The notes beneath the pieces were generated by a model that was given only the letters and a program-made list of their open reading frames with translations, was not told the DNA's origin and ran no database searches. Made by a program: the position numbers and the translations under genes. Below are positions 17,660 through 24,462 of a stretch of DNA of 26,116 nucleotides, one piece after another. Positions within the stretch are counted from its first letter, which is position 1. Every line of letters starts with the position of its first letter. Origin of the DNA: Eggerthellaceae bacterium (GTDB lineage Bacteria > Actinomycetota > Coriobacteriia > Coriobacteriales > Eggerthellaceae); assembly GCA_017533165.1 (NCBI GenBank), contig JAFXIM010000185.1, positions 1 to 26,116 on the forward strand, written 5' to 3'.

Positions 17660-17762
17660 GTTTCCAACCTAACTTTATCTAACCTACAATACGAAAAACT
17701 CCAAATTACGAGTTAACTACTGCAACATGGTAGCAATATTCAGTTTTTATCAATGAAATTGA

Positions 17763-17778
17763 TGTTTCACGTGAAACA
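17763..17778. promoter_or_regulatory. parS: parS site 1
   Basis: A perfect TGTTTCACGTGAAACA palindrome, the near-universal ParB site, about 105 nt upstream of parA. It extends by two further matching bases on each side. Confidence 0.97.
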
Positions 17779-17815
17779 TCAGAAACAGATAAGAGAGATT
17801 TTAGGACACTGTGGT

Positions 17816-17831
17816 TGTTTCACGTGAAACA
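17816..17831. promoter_or_regulatory. parS: parS site 2
   Basis: A perfect TGTTTCACGTGAAACA, 53 nt from site 1 and lying in the same parA-rsmG gap. The palindrome extends three bases on each side. Confidence 0.97.
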
Positions 17832-17922
17832 ACCAGCTTCCGAAAAGACAGAACCAATTATAGACGTCGTTATGCATTAAACAAGTGCCTTATCAGGTGA
17901 AAGAACTGAATTTAAAAAGAAA

Positions 17923-17955
17923 GCCGGTGTTTCACGTGAAACACCGGCAATATTC
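17923..17955 (-). terminator. Terminator after rsmG built around parS site 3
   Basis: Bases 17923-17948 are a perfect 26-nt palindrome on the rsmG side of the parA-rsmG gap. On the minus strand an 11-bp stem with an ACGT loop is followed by TTTCTTTTT. It lies just past the rsmG stop (17954). Its centre is a full parS site (17928-17943). Confidence 0.75.
17928..17943. promoter_or_regulatory. parS: parS site 3
   Basis: A perfect TGTTTCACGTGAAACA in the core of the rsmG terminator hairpin, about 270 nt upstream of parA. Confidence 0.97.
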
Positions 17956-18619
17956 ACTTTCTTGGTTTCAATGGATTTCTTTGAGCTAACCCAACTCTTC
18001 GAGGTAGTTTCATGCTTGGTTTCTTATATTTCTCGAACACTATTATTTCACGATGGGTACAACCATCGCTTAAGGTGACAGACCTTCTGCTCATTAAACG
18101 CATGCCAACTAGCTCCTGCACATCGAAAGCTTCCTTGAGCTCATCTTGTTCAATTTGAGCTTTATAGCAAACCAGTCTTCCACCTATCTTTAACAGCGGT
18201 GCAGACAACTCCAAAAGAGAAACAAGACGAGATAAAGCACGCGCAGATAAAACAGAGAAAGCTTGCGGCTTATCAATAGCCAAATCCTCAATTCTTCCAC
18301 CGTAAGTGGATATATTTCCTGAGATGCCTAACTTATCAACAATCTCCTGAAGAATCTTAACCTTTTTCTGCACTGAATCAATTAGCAAAGTATCGCGGCC
18401 CGTCATCACCGCAATTGGAACACCAGGAAAACCGCCACCTGTTCCAAGGTCACCGTACAATCCTTCCGGTGCTTCGTTAATCTCTTGCAACCCAACAAGA
18501 GAATCCTCAAGGTGTAAAACTAGAGCAGATTCTCTTGAGGTGATCCGTGTAAGGTTCGTAGTTTGATTTGCAATGAGAATTTCATCAAGGTAGTTCTCAA
18601 TTATTTGTTGTTTATCCAT
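17954..18619 (-). CDS. rsmG: 16S rRNA G527 N7-methyltransferase RsmG (GidB)
   Basis: A 221-residue SAM-dependent enzyme that methylates N7 of 16S rRNA G527; loss often gives low-level streptomycin resistance. The SAM motif GDLGTGGGFPG is present near residue 75, and the arrangement fits the family's normal length. The start at 18619 (MDKQQ) was chosen because GGAG lies about 7 nt upstream. A longer in-frame start at 18679 would translate through the parS site as VSRET and has only a weak AGG upstream. The gene lies in the conserved jag-rsmG-parA-parB order. A terminator-like hairpin separates it from jag, so it may have its own promoter. Confidence 0.94.
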   Translation of the reverse strand: MDKQQIIENYLDEILIANQTTNLTRITSRESALVLHLEDSLVGLQEINEAPEGLYGDLGTGGGFPGVPIAVMTGRDTLLIDSVQKKVKILQEIVDKLGISGNISTYGGRIEDLAIDKPQAFSVLSARALSRLVSLLELSAPLLKIGGRLVCYKAQIEQDELKEAFDVQELVGMRLMSRRSVTLSDGCTHREIIVFEKYKKPSMKLPRRVGLAQRNPLKPRK

Positions 18620-18631
18620 CACAGACTCCGA

Positions 18632-18647
18632 TGTTTCACGTGAAACA
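18632..18647. promoter_or_regulatory. parS: parS site 4
   Basis: A perfect TGTTTCACGTGAAACA 12 nt upstream of the preferred rsmG start. It lies in the leader, or in the first codons if the longer start is used. Confidence 0.96.
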
Positions 18648-18702
18648 CTTGATGCGTGAGATACATGCGCTATATACATAATAACGTACCTGAGTAAATA
18701 AA

Positions 18703-18722
18703 AAGGGCGCCGGAGCGCCCTT
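18703..18722 (-). terminator. Terminator after jag
   Basis: On the minus strand the 8-bp stem AAGGGCGC/GCGCCCTT with a TCCG loop is followed by TTTTTATTTA. It lies 20 nt past the jag stop and upstream of rsmG. Confidence 0.85.
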
Positions 18723-18742
18723 GCTTTGGAAATGATTGGATT

Positions 18743-19273
18743 TTACTGCGGGACTACAACAACGTGACGGCCAGGTCCTTCACCTTCAGAAACAGTATCA
18801 ACACGAGGATCGTCACGGAGAGCAATATGAACAATCCTACGCTCATAAGGAGTCATTGGACGCAGTTTTACATTACGATGCTGAGAAACCGCTCGGCTCG
18901 CAGCGGTACGCGCGATCGATTCAAGCTTCTGACGCTGACGACTTTTGTAACCCTCAACGTCAATCACAACAGGATAACGATAACCGATAGTACGAACAGT
19001 AATAGCGGAAACCAGGAACTGCAGAGCATCAAGAGTCTTTCCATGGCGGCCGATGAGAACAGCGAGATCATCTCTGGTGATATCGAGAATCAGTTCACCC
19101 TCCTCACCTTCATATTCATCGATGGTAACTTCACCAACATTGAAATATTTAAGAATATCCTGGAGAGCAGCTATTGCGGTATCAGCAATTGCATCCAACA
19201 TCTCATCAGTAACCTCAGCCTCCTGAGAAGAGGACTCTTCTATAGTCTCATTTTCAATGAGTTCTTCAGACAT
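18743..19273 (-). CDS. jag: RNA-binding KH/R3H protein Jag (KhpB)
   Basis: A 176-residue protein with an acidic N-terminus (1-30), a KH-type domain containing GRHGKTLDALQ (about 75-90), and an R3H domain near residues 115-176 (RRIVHIALRDDP). The family binds RNA and is linked to cell elongation and division in Firmicutes. The ATG at 19273 has AAGGAG 6 nt upstream; an earlier in-frame start is less likely. The large N-terminal Jag_N domain of some species is absent. It is the last gene of the rpmH-rnpA-yidD-yidC-jag operon. Confidence 0.92.
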   Translation of the reverse strand: MSEELIENETIEESSSQEAEVTDEMLDAIADTAIAALQDILKYFNVGEVTIDEYEGEEGELILDITRDDLAVLIGRHGKTLDALQFLVSAITVRTIGYRYPVVIDVEGYKSRQRQKLESIARTAASRAVSQHRNVKLRPMTPYERRIVHIALRDDPRVDTVSEGEGPGRHVVVVPQ

Positions 19274-19320
19274 ACTTATCTCCTTAAACAATTAATTGAG
19301 CATATGCTCATGTATACAAT

Positions 19321-19345
19321 AGGGGTGTTTCCAAGAAACACCCCT
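19321..19345. terminator. Possible hairpin between yidC and jag
   Basis: AGGGGTGTTT and AAACACCCCT form a 10-bp stem around CCAAG in the 94-nt gap. It lacks a good T-run on the minus strand, so it may be an attenuator or a processing site, not a full terminator. Confidence 0.4.
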
Positions 19346-19366
19346 TTGTCTGTAAATAAATGTGGT

Positions 19367-20149
19367 TTAGCGCTTCTTCTTGGGACGAGGCTTCTTTTCC
19401 TTACGAGTAACGTTGATCTCGACAGGCTTAACCTCGAGAACCTCCCTCTGCGCCTCAAGCTTCTTATCCTCATGCTCATACCACTTAGTGCTAATGAGGT
19501 TCTGAGCGATGCCGAGGAGAGAGGAAACACCCCAGAAGAGAAGAACACCAGCAGGAGAGCTCCAAGAAATCCAGAGCATCATAAGGCTCATAACGATAGC
19601 CATCGTATACATCTGACGCTTCTGCTCGGTATTAGAATTATTCTTGTTGCTGATGATCATCGGAACGAAGGTAGAAATGGCAAACACAGCCATGAGAATC
19701 AGATAGGGAACAAACGTTCCAATACTAACACTCAAAGCCTCACCAGGAGTCATGATCAGGTCCGGGACGATGCCATAGAAAGTAAGCTGGGTCGCATCAC
19801 CAACGCGAACACCCATTTCGCGAAGGGTTTGGAACAAAGCGATGAAGATAGGCATCTGAAGAAGCATCGGAACGCAACCCGCGAGGGGATTGTACTTAGC
19901 CTCTGCATAAATCTTCTGCATCTCCTCAGCCTGACGATTTTTATCGTCGGCATACTTTTCCTGGATCTTGTTGATCTTAGGCTGAATCTTCTTCATGAGA
20001 TGATTCGACTTAGCCTGTTTGTGCATGATGGGAGCCATAAGAAGGCGGAAAATCACCGTAACGATGATGATCGCCAAGCCCCAGTCACCACAGAAGTTGT
20101 AGAAGTACTGGATAACATCGAAAATCCAGCCTTTAATAACTTCCCACAT
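19367..20149 (-). CDS. yidC: Membrane protein insertase YidC
   Basis: A 260-residue YidC/Oxa1/Alb3 insertase that places proteins into the cytoplasmic membrane, alone or with SecYEG. R35 in TVIFRLLMAPI is the conserved groove arginine. The cytoplasmic coiled hairpin (about 45-75) is followed by transmembrane segments around 90-110, 140-165, 170-190 and 195-215. The C-terminus is basic (ending RPKKKR) as expected for ribosome contact. The large periplasmic domain of proteobacterial YidC is absent, which is normal here. No lipobox is visible. GAAGGGA lies upstream of the ATG. It lies 43 nt after yidD. Confidence 0.95.
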   Translation of the reverse strand: MWEVIKGWIFDVIQYFYNFCGDWGLAIIIVTVIFRLLMAPIMHKQAKSNHLMKKIQPKINKIQEKYADDKNRQAEEMQKIYAEAKYNPLAGCVPMLLQMPIFIALFQTLREMGVRVGDATQLTFYGIVPDLIMTPGEALSVSIGTFVPYLILMAVFAISTFVPMIISNKNNSNTEQKRQMYTMAIVMSLMMLWISWSSPAGVLLFWGVSSLLGIAQNLISTKWYEHEDKKLEAQREVLEVKPVEINVTRKEKKPRPKKKR

Positions 20150-20192
20150 GTTCTATTCCCTTCTATATTCCAAAGAGAACCCCCTGCCCATC

Positions 20193-20435
20193 CTATGGGA
20201 CAGGATCATAGCCGTAAGGTCCTCCTGGGCGGCATTTTGCGAGGCGCTTAACCGTCAAGACAAAGCCCTTGCGAAAACCATATCGCTTAAAAGCAATAAG
20301 TCCGTACTCAGAGCATGTTGGAACAAAACGACAGCAAGAAGGGAATAGGGGAGAGATGCAGTACCTGTAAAACATAATCAACCAGATTGCAACCTGGGTT
20401 GGAATCCGGGTGATTGTCTCTCTCACCTTATTCAC
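20193..20435 (-). CDS. yidD: Membrane protein insertion efficiency factor YidD
   Basis: An 80-residue small protein of the YidD family, which assists YidC-dependent membrane insertion. The conserved core is YRYCISPLFPSCCRFVPTCSEYG (about 23-45), followed by RLAKCRPGGPYGYDPVP at the C-terminus. An amphipathic N-terminal helix should hold it at the membrane. Its start overlaps the end of rnpA by 8 nt, so it is coupled to it. Confidence 0.95.
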   Translation of the reverse strand: MNKVRETITRIPTQVAIWLIMFYRYCISPLFPSCCRFVPTCSEYGLIAFKRYGFRKGFVLTVKRLAKCRPGGPYGYDPVP

Positions 20436-20802
20436 TATCGCAGCTTTTTCTCTCGATTAAGCTGCATGACAGCGTTTTGTCACACGCCTTTAGCACTTTA
20501 CTATAATTTGATGCCGTAAGAGTAGACTTTGCTAGAAATATAACGTCGTAACCCTCCCAGGGACCACCAAGATCCCGGCAGAGAGCTCTCATTCTGCGTT
20601 TGGCCCTATTTCTCCAAACGGCATTCCCTAGTTTTTTTCCAGCAATAAAAGCAACACGACCATCGCGGTCGTGCTGCCTTACCCTTACTGCTCCATTCTT
20701 CTCTGCTGCCTCACTTACAATAAACGTAAGATAAGGCGTCTTGAGACGCCTTCCTACAGCAAAGAGATTGGATATTTCCGAGCTGGACTTAATAGTATCC
20801 AA
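20428..20802 (-). CDS. rnpA: Ribonuclease P protein component
   Basis: A 124-residue basic protein that helps the RNase P RNA bind and cleave pre-tRNA 5' leaders. The RNR motif region AVWRNRAKRRMRALCR (about 61-76) is clear. The length is typical. It follows rpmH by 12 nt and overlaps yidD by 8 nt, which is the normal arrangement. Confidence 0.95.
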   Translation of the reverse strand: MDTIKSSSEISNLFAVGRRLKTPYLTFIVSEAAEKNGAVRVRQHDRDGRVAFIAGKKLGNAVWRNRAKRRMRALCRDLGGPWEGYDVIFLAKSTLTASNYSKVLKACDKTLSCSLIERKSCDSE

Positions 20803-20814
20803 CTAGATGCTCCA

Positions 20815-20949
20815 TTAAACGCAGAGGCGCTTGCGACCCTTTGCGCGACGAGCAGCGAGTACAGCGCGGCCACCCTTGGTGGACATGCGAGCACGGAAAC
20901 CGTGGCACTTCGCACGCTTGCGATTGTTCGGCTGATAAGTGCGTTTCAT
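20815..20949 (-). CDS. rpmH: 50S ribosomal protein L34
   Basis: A 44-residue basic ribosomal protein. It starts [21 protein letters not shown] and ends KGRKRLCV, as in the L34 family. The start at 20949 has AAAGGG upstream. It heads the rpmH-rnpA-yidD-yidC-jag operon and has a strong promoter just upstream. Confidence 0.97.
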   Translation of the reverse strand: MKRTYQPNNRKRAKCHGFRARMSTKGGRAVLAARRAKGRKRLCV

Positions 20950-20986
20950 ATCATTTTCCCTTTCATATTCAAAGAGTAACTTTGAA

Positions 20987-21015
20987 AGTATATAAACCAC
21001 GAAAGTAAGTGTCAA
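20987..21015 (-). promoter_or_regulatory. rpmH operon promoter
   Basis: On the minus strand TTGACA and TATACT are separated by 17 nt. The -35 is perfect and the -10 is 5 of 6. The predicted start lies within a 7-bp inverted repeat (TTCAAAG 20968-20974 and CTTTGAA 20980-20986). Confidence 0.9.
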
Positions 21016-21273
21016 TCGGTTTTTTTGATTTATCAGGGCAAATAGGAATATCTTAGCTACAGAGAGCCAATGCATGGAAGGCATTACACGTGCTGGATAG
21101 AATCCTTAACTTCTATTTTCTGAATTTGTAATAAATAACTAGCTGTAATACTAATAAGCCCGGTGAATTTGTTGATAAGTCTCGGAAGGCCTGATCAAAC
21201 TTCTCTTTAAGCTGTGGAAGAATGACTGACCGATTGCGACCACAATTAACCGTAATTATCGGTTTGATTATCA

Positions 21274-21325
21274 ATGAGTCATAAACTGCAACTTATCGAC
21301 AGCTTGTGAGTCATCGATGAGTCAT
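21274..21325. repeat. Three TGAGTCAT palindromic 9-mers
   Basis: ATGAGTCAT at 21274-21282, GTGAGTCAT at 21306-21314 and ATGAGTCAT at 21317-21325. The last copy lies 15 nt from the end of dnaA. ATGAGTCAT is palindromic around its centre base, so these could be protein-binding sites. Confidence 0.6.
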
Positions 21326-21340
21326 TCATTAACCATGCCT

Positions 21341-22906
21341 CTACAGATCTCTAATAATCTGCTTGAGGGTCTCAACCTCTTCCTGAACCTCACGGCTGTC
21401 CCTCATCATTTCTTCAACCGTGGTGACGGAGTGCATAGCCGTGCTGTGATCACGGTTGAACTTCTTTCCGATGTCGTTGAAGGGGAGATCGAGCAGCTGT
21501 CTGCAGAGATAGATGGCGATCTGTCTTGGGTATACGATATTTCTGGCTCTCTTAGGTCCGATAAGATCGCTGTGCTTCACTTTGAAGAAGTTCTCAACTT
21601 CTTTCTGGATGTCTTCGACGGTGAGATTTTTTGACGACCCTCCGGAGAAGTGATTCTCAAGAAGCACCCTTACATCCGCTATGCCGATATCAGACTGCCT
21701 GAAGAAGGTCATCTGGTAGATCACCTTGGTAACGGCGCTTTTAAGCTCACGTATGTTAGAGCTGGAATTCTCCGCGATGTACATCTGGATGTCATCAGGG
21801 ATGTTGAATTGGTCAAGGCCTTCGTTTAAGCGATATTCGTTGATGAAACTCTTGACGATGCCGAGCTTGGTTTCGATCTCAGGCGGCTGGATGTCGATGG
21901 TTCCGCCCTGATTGAATCGGGAATGGTAGCGCTCGTCGATGTCGATGTTTTTAGGTGCGCGGTCCGCGGAGAGAACAATCTGCTTGCCTTGATTGGTGAG
22001 TTTGTTGAAGATCTGGAATACGATGTCGAGCGTCTGCTTCTTGCCTTGCAGGTACTGGATATCGTCAATAAGAAGAACGTCGGCTTCTTCGTATCTGTTC
22101 TTGAAGTTCTTATAGCTTGACTTCTCCTTATCGTGAGCCGCACCTGCATCCATGTAATCGGAGAGAAGCTCTGCGGAATCAACGTAGATGGTCTTAAGGT
22201 AAGGCTGCGTTTCATGGATGTAATTCTGGATGGCTCGCATCAGATGGGTTTTACCCAAGCCGCTCTTTCCATAAATAAAGAGAGGATTGAGCGGAGTGCT
22301 GCCAGGCATCTCGGCGACGTTGACAGCCATTGAGTAAGCCATGCGGTTAGAATCACCGATGACGAAGTTCTCAAATTTTAAGGTCGAGGCAGGTCCTTCG
22401 TAATTGCCCTCTGCCGCCCTGAATCCGTTTTCGGTAGAACTTGGGCGAACCGGCCTTATATCCTTGTACTCGCGGTAGGTATCGTAGGAGGTATCGAAGG
22501 TATCGTATGCCTCGTTGTAATCCTTCTGATACACGGCACTCGCCGCGCCGAAGGGTTTGGCCTTTGTTGCGTCCCTCCCCGGCTCAACACCCTGCACAGG
22601 CGTTTGATGACCTTCGCTTATAACGAGGGAATCATCAGGCTTGGTCGTGGTGTCTACTTCGAGAATCACGGTGAAGGGAACGTGGTAAAGATCGCTCAAG
22701 GCTCGTTTGATGTCATCGAGATAATGGCGCTCGATCCAAGTCTTGATAAATTCATTGTCCGCGGTGAGCATGAGGAAACCCTCGCTCATAGCTTGCGGCT
22801 GAAGGCGAGAAAAGAATGCGTTGATCTGCGAGGCATCCACACCTTCGTAGTTTTTCACCTGGTTGCAGACCTTGATCCAGTTTTCATGCAGTTTTCCGCT
22901 ATTCAT
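21341..22906 (-). CDS. dnaA: Chromosomal replication initiator DnaA
   Basis: A 521-residue AAA+ ATPase that binds DnaA boxes and melts the origin. Domain I is at the N-terminus; an acidic/Tyr-rich linker lies at about 120-180. The Walker A is GKSGLGKTH and the Walker B is LLIDDIQYL. Domain IV has the duplex-reading signature RDHSTAMHSV near residue 490. The start at 22906 (ATG) has GGGAGAAG upstream; a TTG further upstream is less likely. It is transcribed leftwards towards rpmH and away from dnaN; in most bacteria dnaA and dnaN run in the same direction. A DNA-binding-type ATPase gene lies 52 nt upstream on the same strand. Confidence 0.97.
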   Translation of the reverse strand: MNSGKLHENWIKVCNQVKNYEGVDASQINAFFSRLQPQAMSEGFLMLTADNEFIKTWIERHYLDDIKRALSDLYHVPFTVILEVDTTTKPDDSLVISEGHQTPVQGVEPGRDATKAKPFGAASAVYQKDYNEAYDTFDTSYDTYREYKDIRPVRPSSTENGFRAAEGNYEGPASTLKFENFVIGDSNRMAYSMAVNVAEMPGSTPLNPLFIYGKSGLGKTHLMRAIQNYIHETQPYLKTIYVDSAELLSDYMDAGAAHDKEKSSYKNFKNRYEEADVLLIDDIQYLQGKKQTLDIVFQIFNKLTNQGKQIVLSADRAPKNIDIDERYHSRFNQGGTIDIQPPEIETKLGIVKSFINEYRLNEGLDQFNIPDDIQMYIAENSSSNIRELKSAVTKVIYQMTFFRQSDIGIADVRVLLENHFSGGSSKNLTVEDIQKEVENFFKVKHSDLIGPKRARNIVYPRQIAIYLCRQLLDLPFNDIGKKFNRDHSTAMHSVTTVEEMMRDSREVQEEVETLKQIIRDL

Positions 22907-22958
22907 AACAGACTTCTCCCGATCAGCGAGAAACGAAGATTTCAATATTTAAAACATT

Positions 22959-23792
22959 TTAAAGGGATTGAGCAACTTCGAAGCCAAAATCTGTCAGCAT
23001 GCGCTTTTGTCCAACCTTTTCCACAAGTCCTGCTTGCTCAAGCTTTTGCAAGGCGACATGAGTGCTCGACATGGGGACTTCAGTGAGCTTTGAAATCTCA
23101 GTTACGCCAAGAGCCCCCTCGCTGAGGAAGAGGGGGAGGAATAATTTCTCCCTCTGGGAAAGCGGCGGCATGATAACCTGGGGCCTTCTTCCCAACTGGT
23201 GAGAGCTTTGGGTTGCCGTGGGCTTATGGGATGAAGAGCCTGGGAACTGTCTGCTCTCCCTTTTTTCACCGATGCTTATGGTTACAACAGACCCGGTACC
23301 GAGGTTGTCTTCAATGGTGATATTTCCGTGTGAGAAATCGAGGTACTCCTTCACGATGGGAAGGCCGGAACCAACACCGCGAATGTAGTGTTTCATAGGT
23401 TCTATCGCGGAGCTGAAGCCAGGAAGCTGTGCTTTCTCCTTGTTCAGGATTCCAGGACCCTGATCGGCGAATCGGATGGTGTTTCCGTTATCGAGGATGG
23501 AAACGATGATCTCCTTAAAACGCGCGTGGATAAAGTTTTCGGAAACTTCCCTGATAACGGTGTAGGGGATTTCGCCACCGGACATCTTCGATAGTTCATA
23601 GACTTTCGAGGCGAGGTTTTCGATATAGGAAACGGTGTCAGAAGGCGGGATCTCGACAATTCTGGGCGCACTTCTCAAATCGTCGTAAAGAGCGATGCGG
23701 GCTGTGGCGTGAACGTAGGTGAAGTCGAAGTAATCCGAGTTCAAACCTGTGTTTGTGCTGCTTGAATAGTTGTTTTCATCTGAATTATTCAC
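22959..23792 (-). CDS. HATPase-type ATP-binding protein with C-terminal winged helix
   Basis: A 277-residue protein with no formal name known to me. Residues about 45-175 form a GHKL/HATPase domain: N-box REVSENFIHA (81-90), G1 FADQGPGI (108-115) and G2 RGVGSGLPIVKEYL (138-151). There is no His-phosphorylation domain and no sensor or membrane segment, so it resembles anti-sigma/SpoIIAB-like or isolated kinase ATPase modules. A Ser/Pro/Gln linker (176-210) leads to a MarR/IclR-like winged helix (213-277, with VTEISKLTEVPMSSTHVALQKLE). The start is GTG with only a weak ribosome site. It lies between the origin and dnaA, on the dnaA strand, and is likely co-transcribed with dnaA. This supports a role in dnaA or origin control, by inference only. 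Confidence 0.85.
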   Translation of the reverse strand: MNNSDENNYSSSTNTGLNSDYFDFTYVHATARIALYDDLRSAPRIVEIPPSDTVSYIENLASKVYELSKMSGGEIPYTVIREVSENFIHARFKEIIVSILDNGNTIRFADQGPGILNKEKAQLPGFSSAIEPMKHYIRGVGSGLPIVKEYLDFSHGNITIEDNLGTGSVVTISIGEKRESRQFPGSSSHKPTATQSSHQLGRRPQVIMPPLSQREKLFLPLFLSEGALGVTEISKLTEVPMSSTHVALQKLEQAGLVEKVGQKRMLTDFGFEVAQSL

Positions 23793-23973
23793 GATGTATT
23801 CCGTTTGTATGTCATTTTTCAGTGATATTCAAAGTATTCAGCGGCTATTGTATCGCTTTTAAGATCAGTAAATCTAGCCACCTGCGGTTTTATAGATACT
23901 ATAAACATTCATTCAGTATTGAAGAAGTTTTTACACCCATTCAATCAGGACTTTTCAAAGTTATTAACAATTT

Positions 23974-24025
23974 ATTCAGAAATAGTTGAAAACTTCCGAA
24001 ACTTTGAATTCAGAAAAGTTGAAAA
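23974..24025. repeat. Imperfect direct repeat in oriC
   Basis: ATTCAGAAATAGTTGAAAA (23974-23992) recurs as ATTCAGAAAAGTTGAAAA (24008-24025), differing by a small indel. The copies are 34 bp apart. Confidence 0.65.
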
Positions 24026-24066
24026 TTCGAGATCGATGTTAAAAACTACCCAAAAAACACCCTTGA

Positions 24067-24162
24067 CTTTTGGTTGATTTAGGTTTTCGCAGGTCGATTT
24101 GAAGGGGCTTGTGAAAAATTCCCCATCTGCCCATCAATAGAGTCGACCTTTTGTTCGATTTA
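24067..24162. repeat. Direct repeats of a G(G/T)T(T/C)GATTT core in oriC
   Basis: CTTTTGGTTGATTTA (24067-24081) and CTTTTGTTCGATTTA (24148-24162) match at 13 of 15 positions. GGTCGATTT (24092-24100) lies between them. They may be iteron-like binding sites for an unknown origin protein. Confidence 0.5.
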
Positions 24163-24199
24163 CTTGAACAAATTTAAAAAAACGCTTCTGATCAGGTGT

Positions 24200-24217
24200 T
24201 TTGTAATAAATTACAAA
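24200..24217. repeat. AT-rich inverted repeat in oriC
   Basis: TTTGTAAT and ATTACAAA form a perfect 8-bp inverted repeat with a 2-bp centre inside the AT-rich tract. It could be a protein site or part of the unwinding element. Confidence 0.55.
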
Positions 24218-24242
24218 GAATTTGAATTTAAGGACAATTCAA

Positions 24243-24251
24243 AGTGGATAA
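24243..24251 (-). promoter_or_regulatory. DnaA box, one mismatch
   Basis: AGTGGATAA, the complement of TTATCCACT, differs from the consensus TTATCCACA at one base. Confidence 0.65.
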
Positions 24252-24327
24252 CGGATTTCGTCAGCTATAAATCAAGTTTATGCAGGTTAAGACCATATTT
24301 TTAAAATAGTAGATAGAGTTTTCCACT

Positions 24328-24336
24328 TTATCCACA
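24328..24336 (+). promoter_or_regulatory. DnaA box, perfect
   Basis: TTATCCACA, an exact consensus match. It faces the second perfect box at 24354-24362 with 17 nt between them. Confidence 0.9.
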
Positions 24337-24353
24337 ACATAAAAGAAGAAAAA

Positions 24354-24362
24354 TGTGGATAA
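24354..24362 (-). promoter_or_regulatory. DnaA box, perfect
   Basis: TGTGGATAA, an exact consensus match on the minus strand, forming an inverted pair with the box at 24328-24336. Confidence 0.9.
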
Positions 24363-24424
24363 GTTTATGAAAGTTGGAAAATAGTGAAGATAGAGCAGTG
24401 CATCGCTGGATTCTGTAAAGAAGA

Positions 24425-24430
24425 TATAAT
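24425..24430 (+). promoter_or_regulatory. -10 box of dnaN promoter
   Basis: A perfect TATAAT about 33 nt before the dnaN ATG, giving a short leader. No good -35 is seen at the usual spacing, so an activator, perhaps DnaA from the boxes upstream, may be needed. Confidence 0.6.
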
Positions 24431-24462
24431 GCCGAAGTGAGCATCGAAGAGAAAGGTTCGGT

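Larger units (their letters stand above)
20950..21340. other. rpmH-dnaA intergenic region (391 nt)
   Basis: No gene found. It holds the rpmH promoter (20987-21015), an AT-rich middle, two DnaA-box-like 9-mers with one mismatch (TGTTGATAA 21170-21178 and TTATCGACA 21293-21301) and three copies of a TGAGTCAT palindrome at 21274-21325. No T-run terminator was seen after dnaA. A minor origin or a DnaA-titration site is possible but unproven. Confidence 0.55.
23793..24462. other. oriC: Candidate chromosomal origin oriC
   Basis: A 670-nt AT-rich gap with no gene between the HATPase-winged-helix gene and dnaN. It holds two perfect DnaA boxes in opposite directions (TTATCCACA 24328-24336, TGTGGATAA 24354-24362) and one near-box (AGTGGATAA 24243-24251). 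An AT-rich tract at about 24165-24240 is a fair candidate for the unwinding element. Direct repeats lie at 23974-24025 and 24067-24162. The dnaN -10 box is at the right edge. The position, box content and flanking genes make an origin the best reading. Confidence 0.85.
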
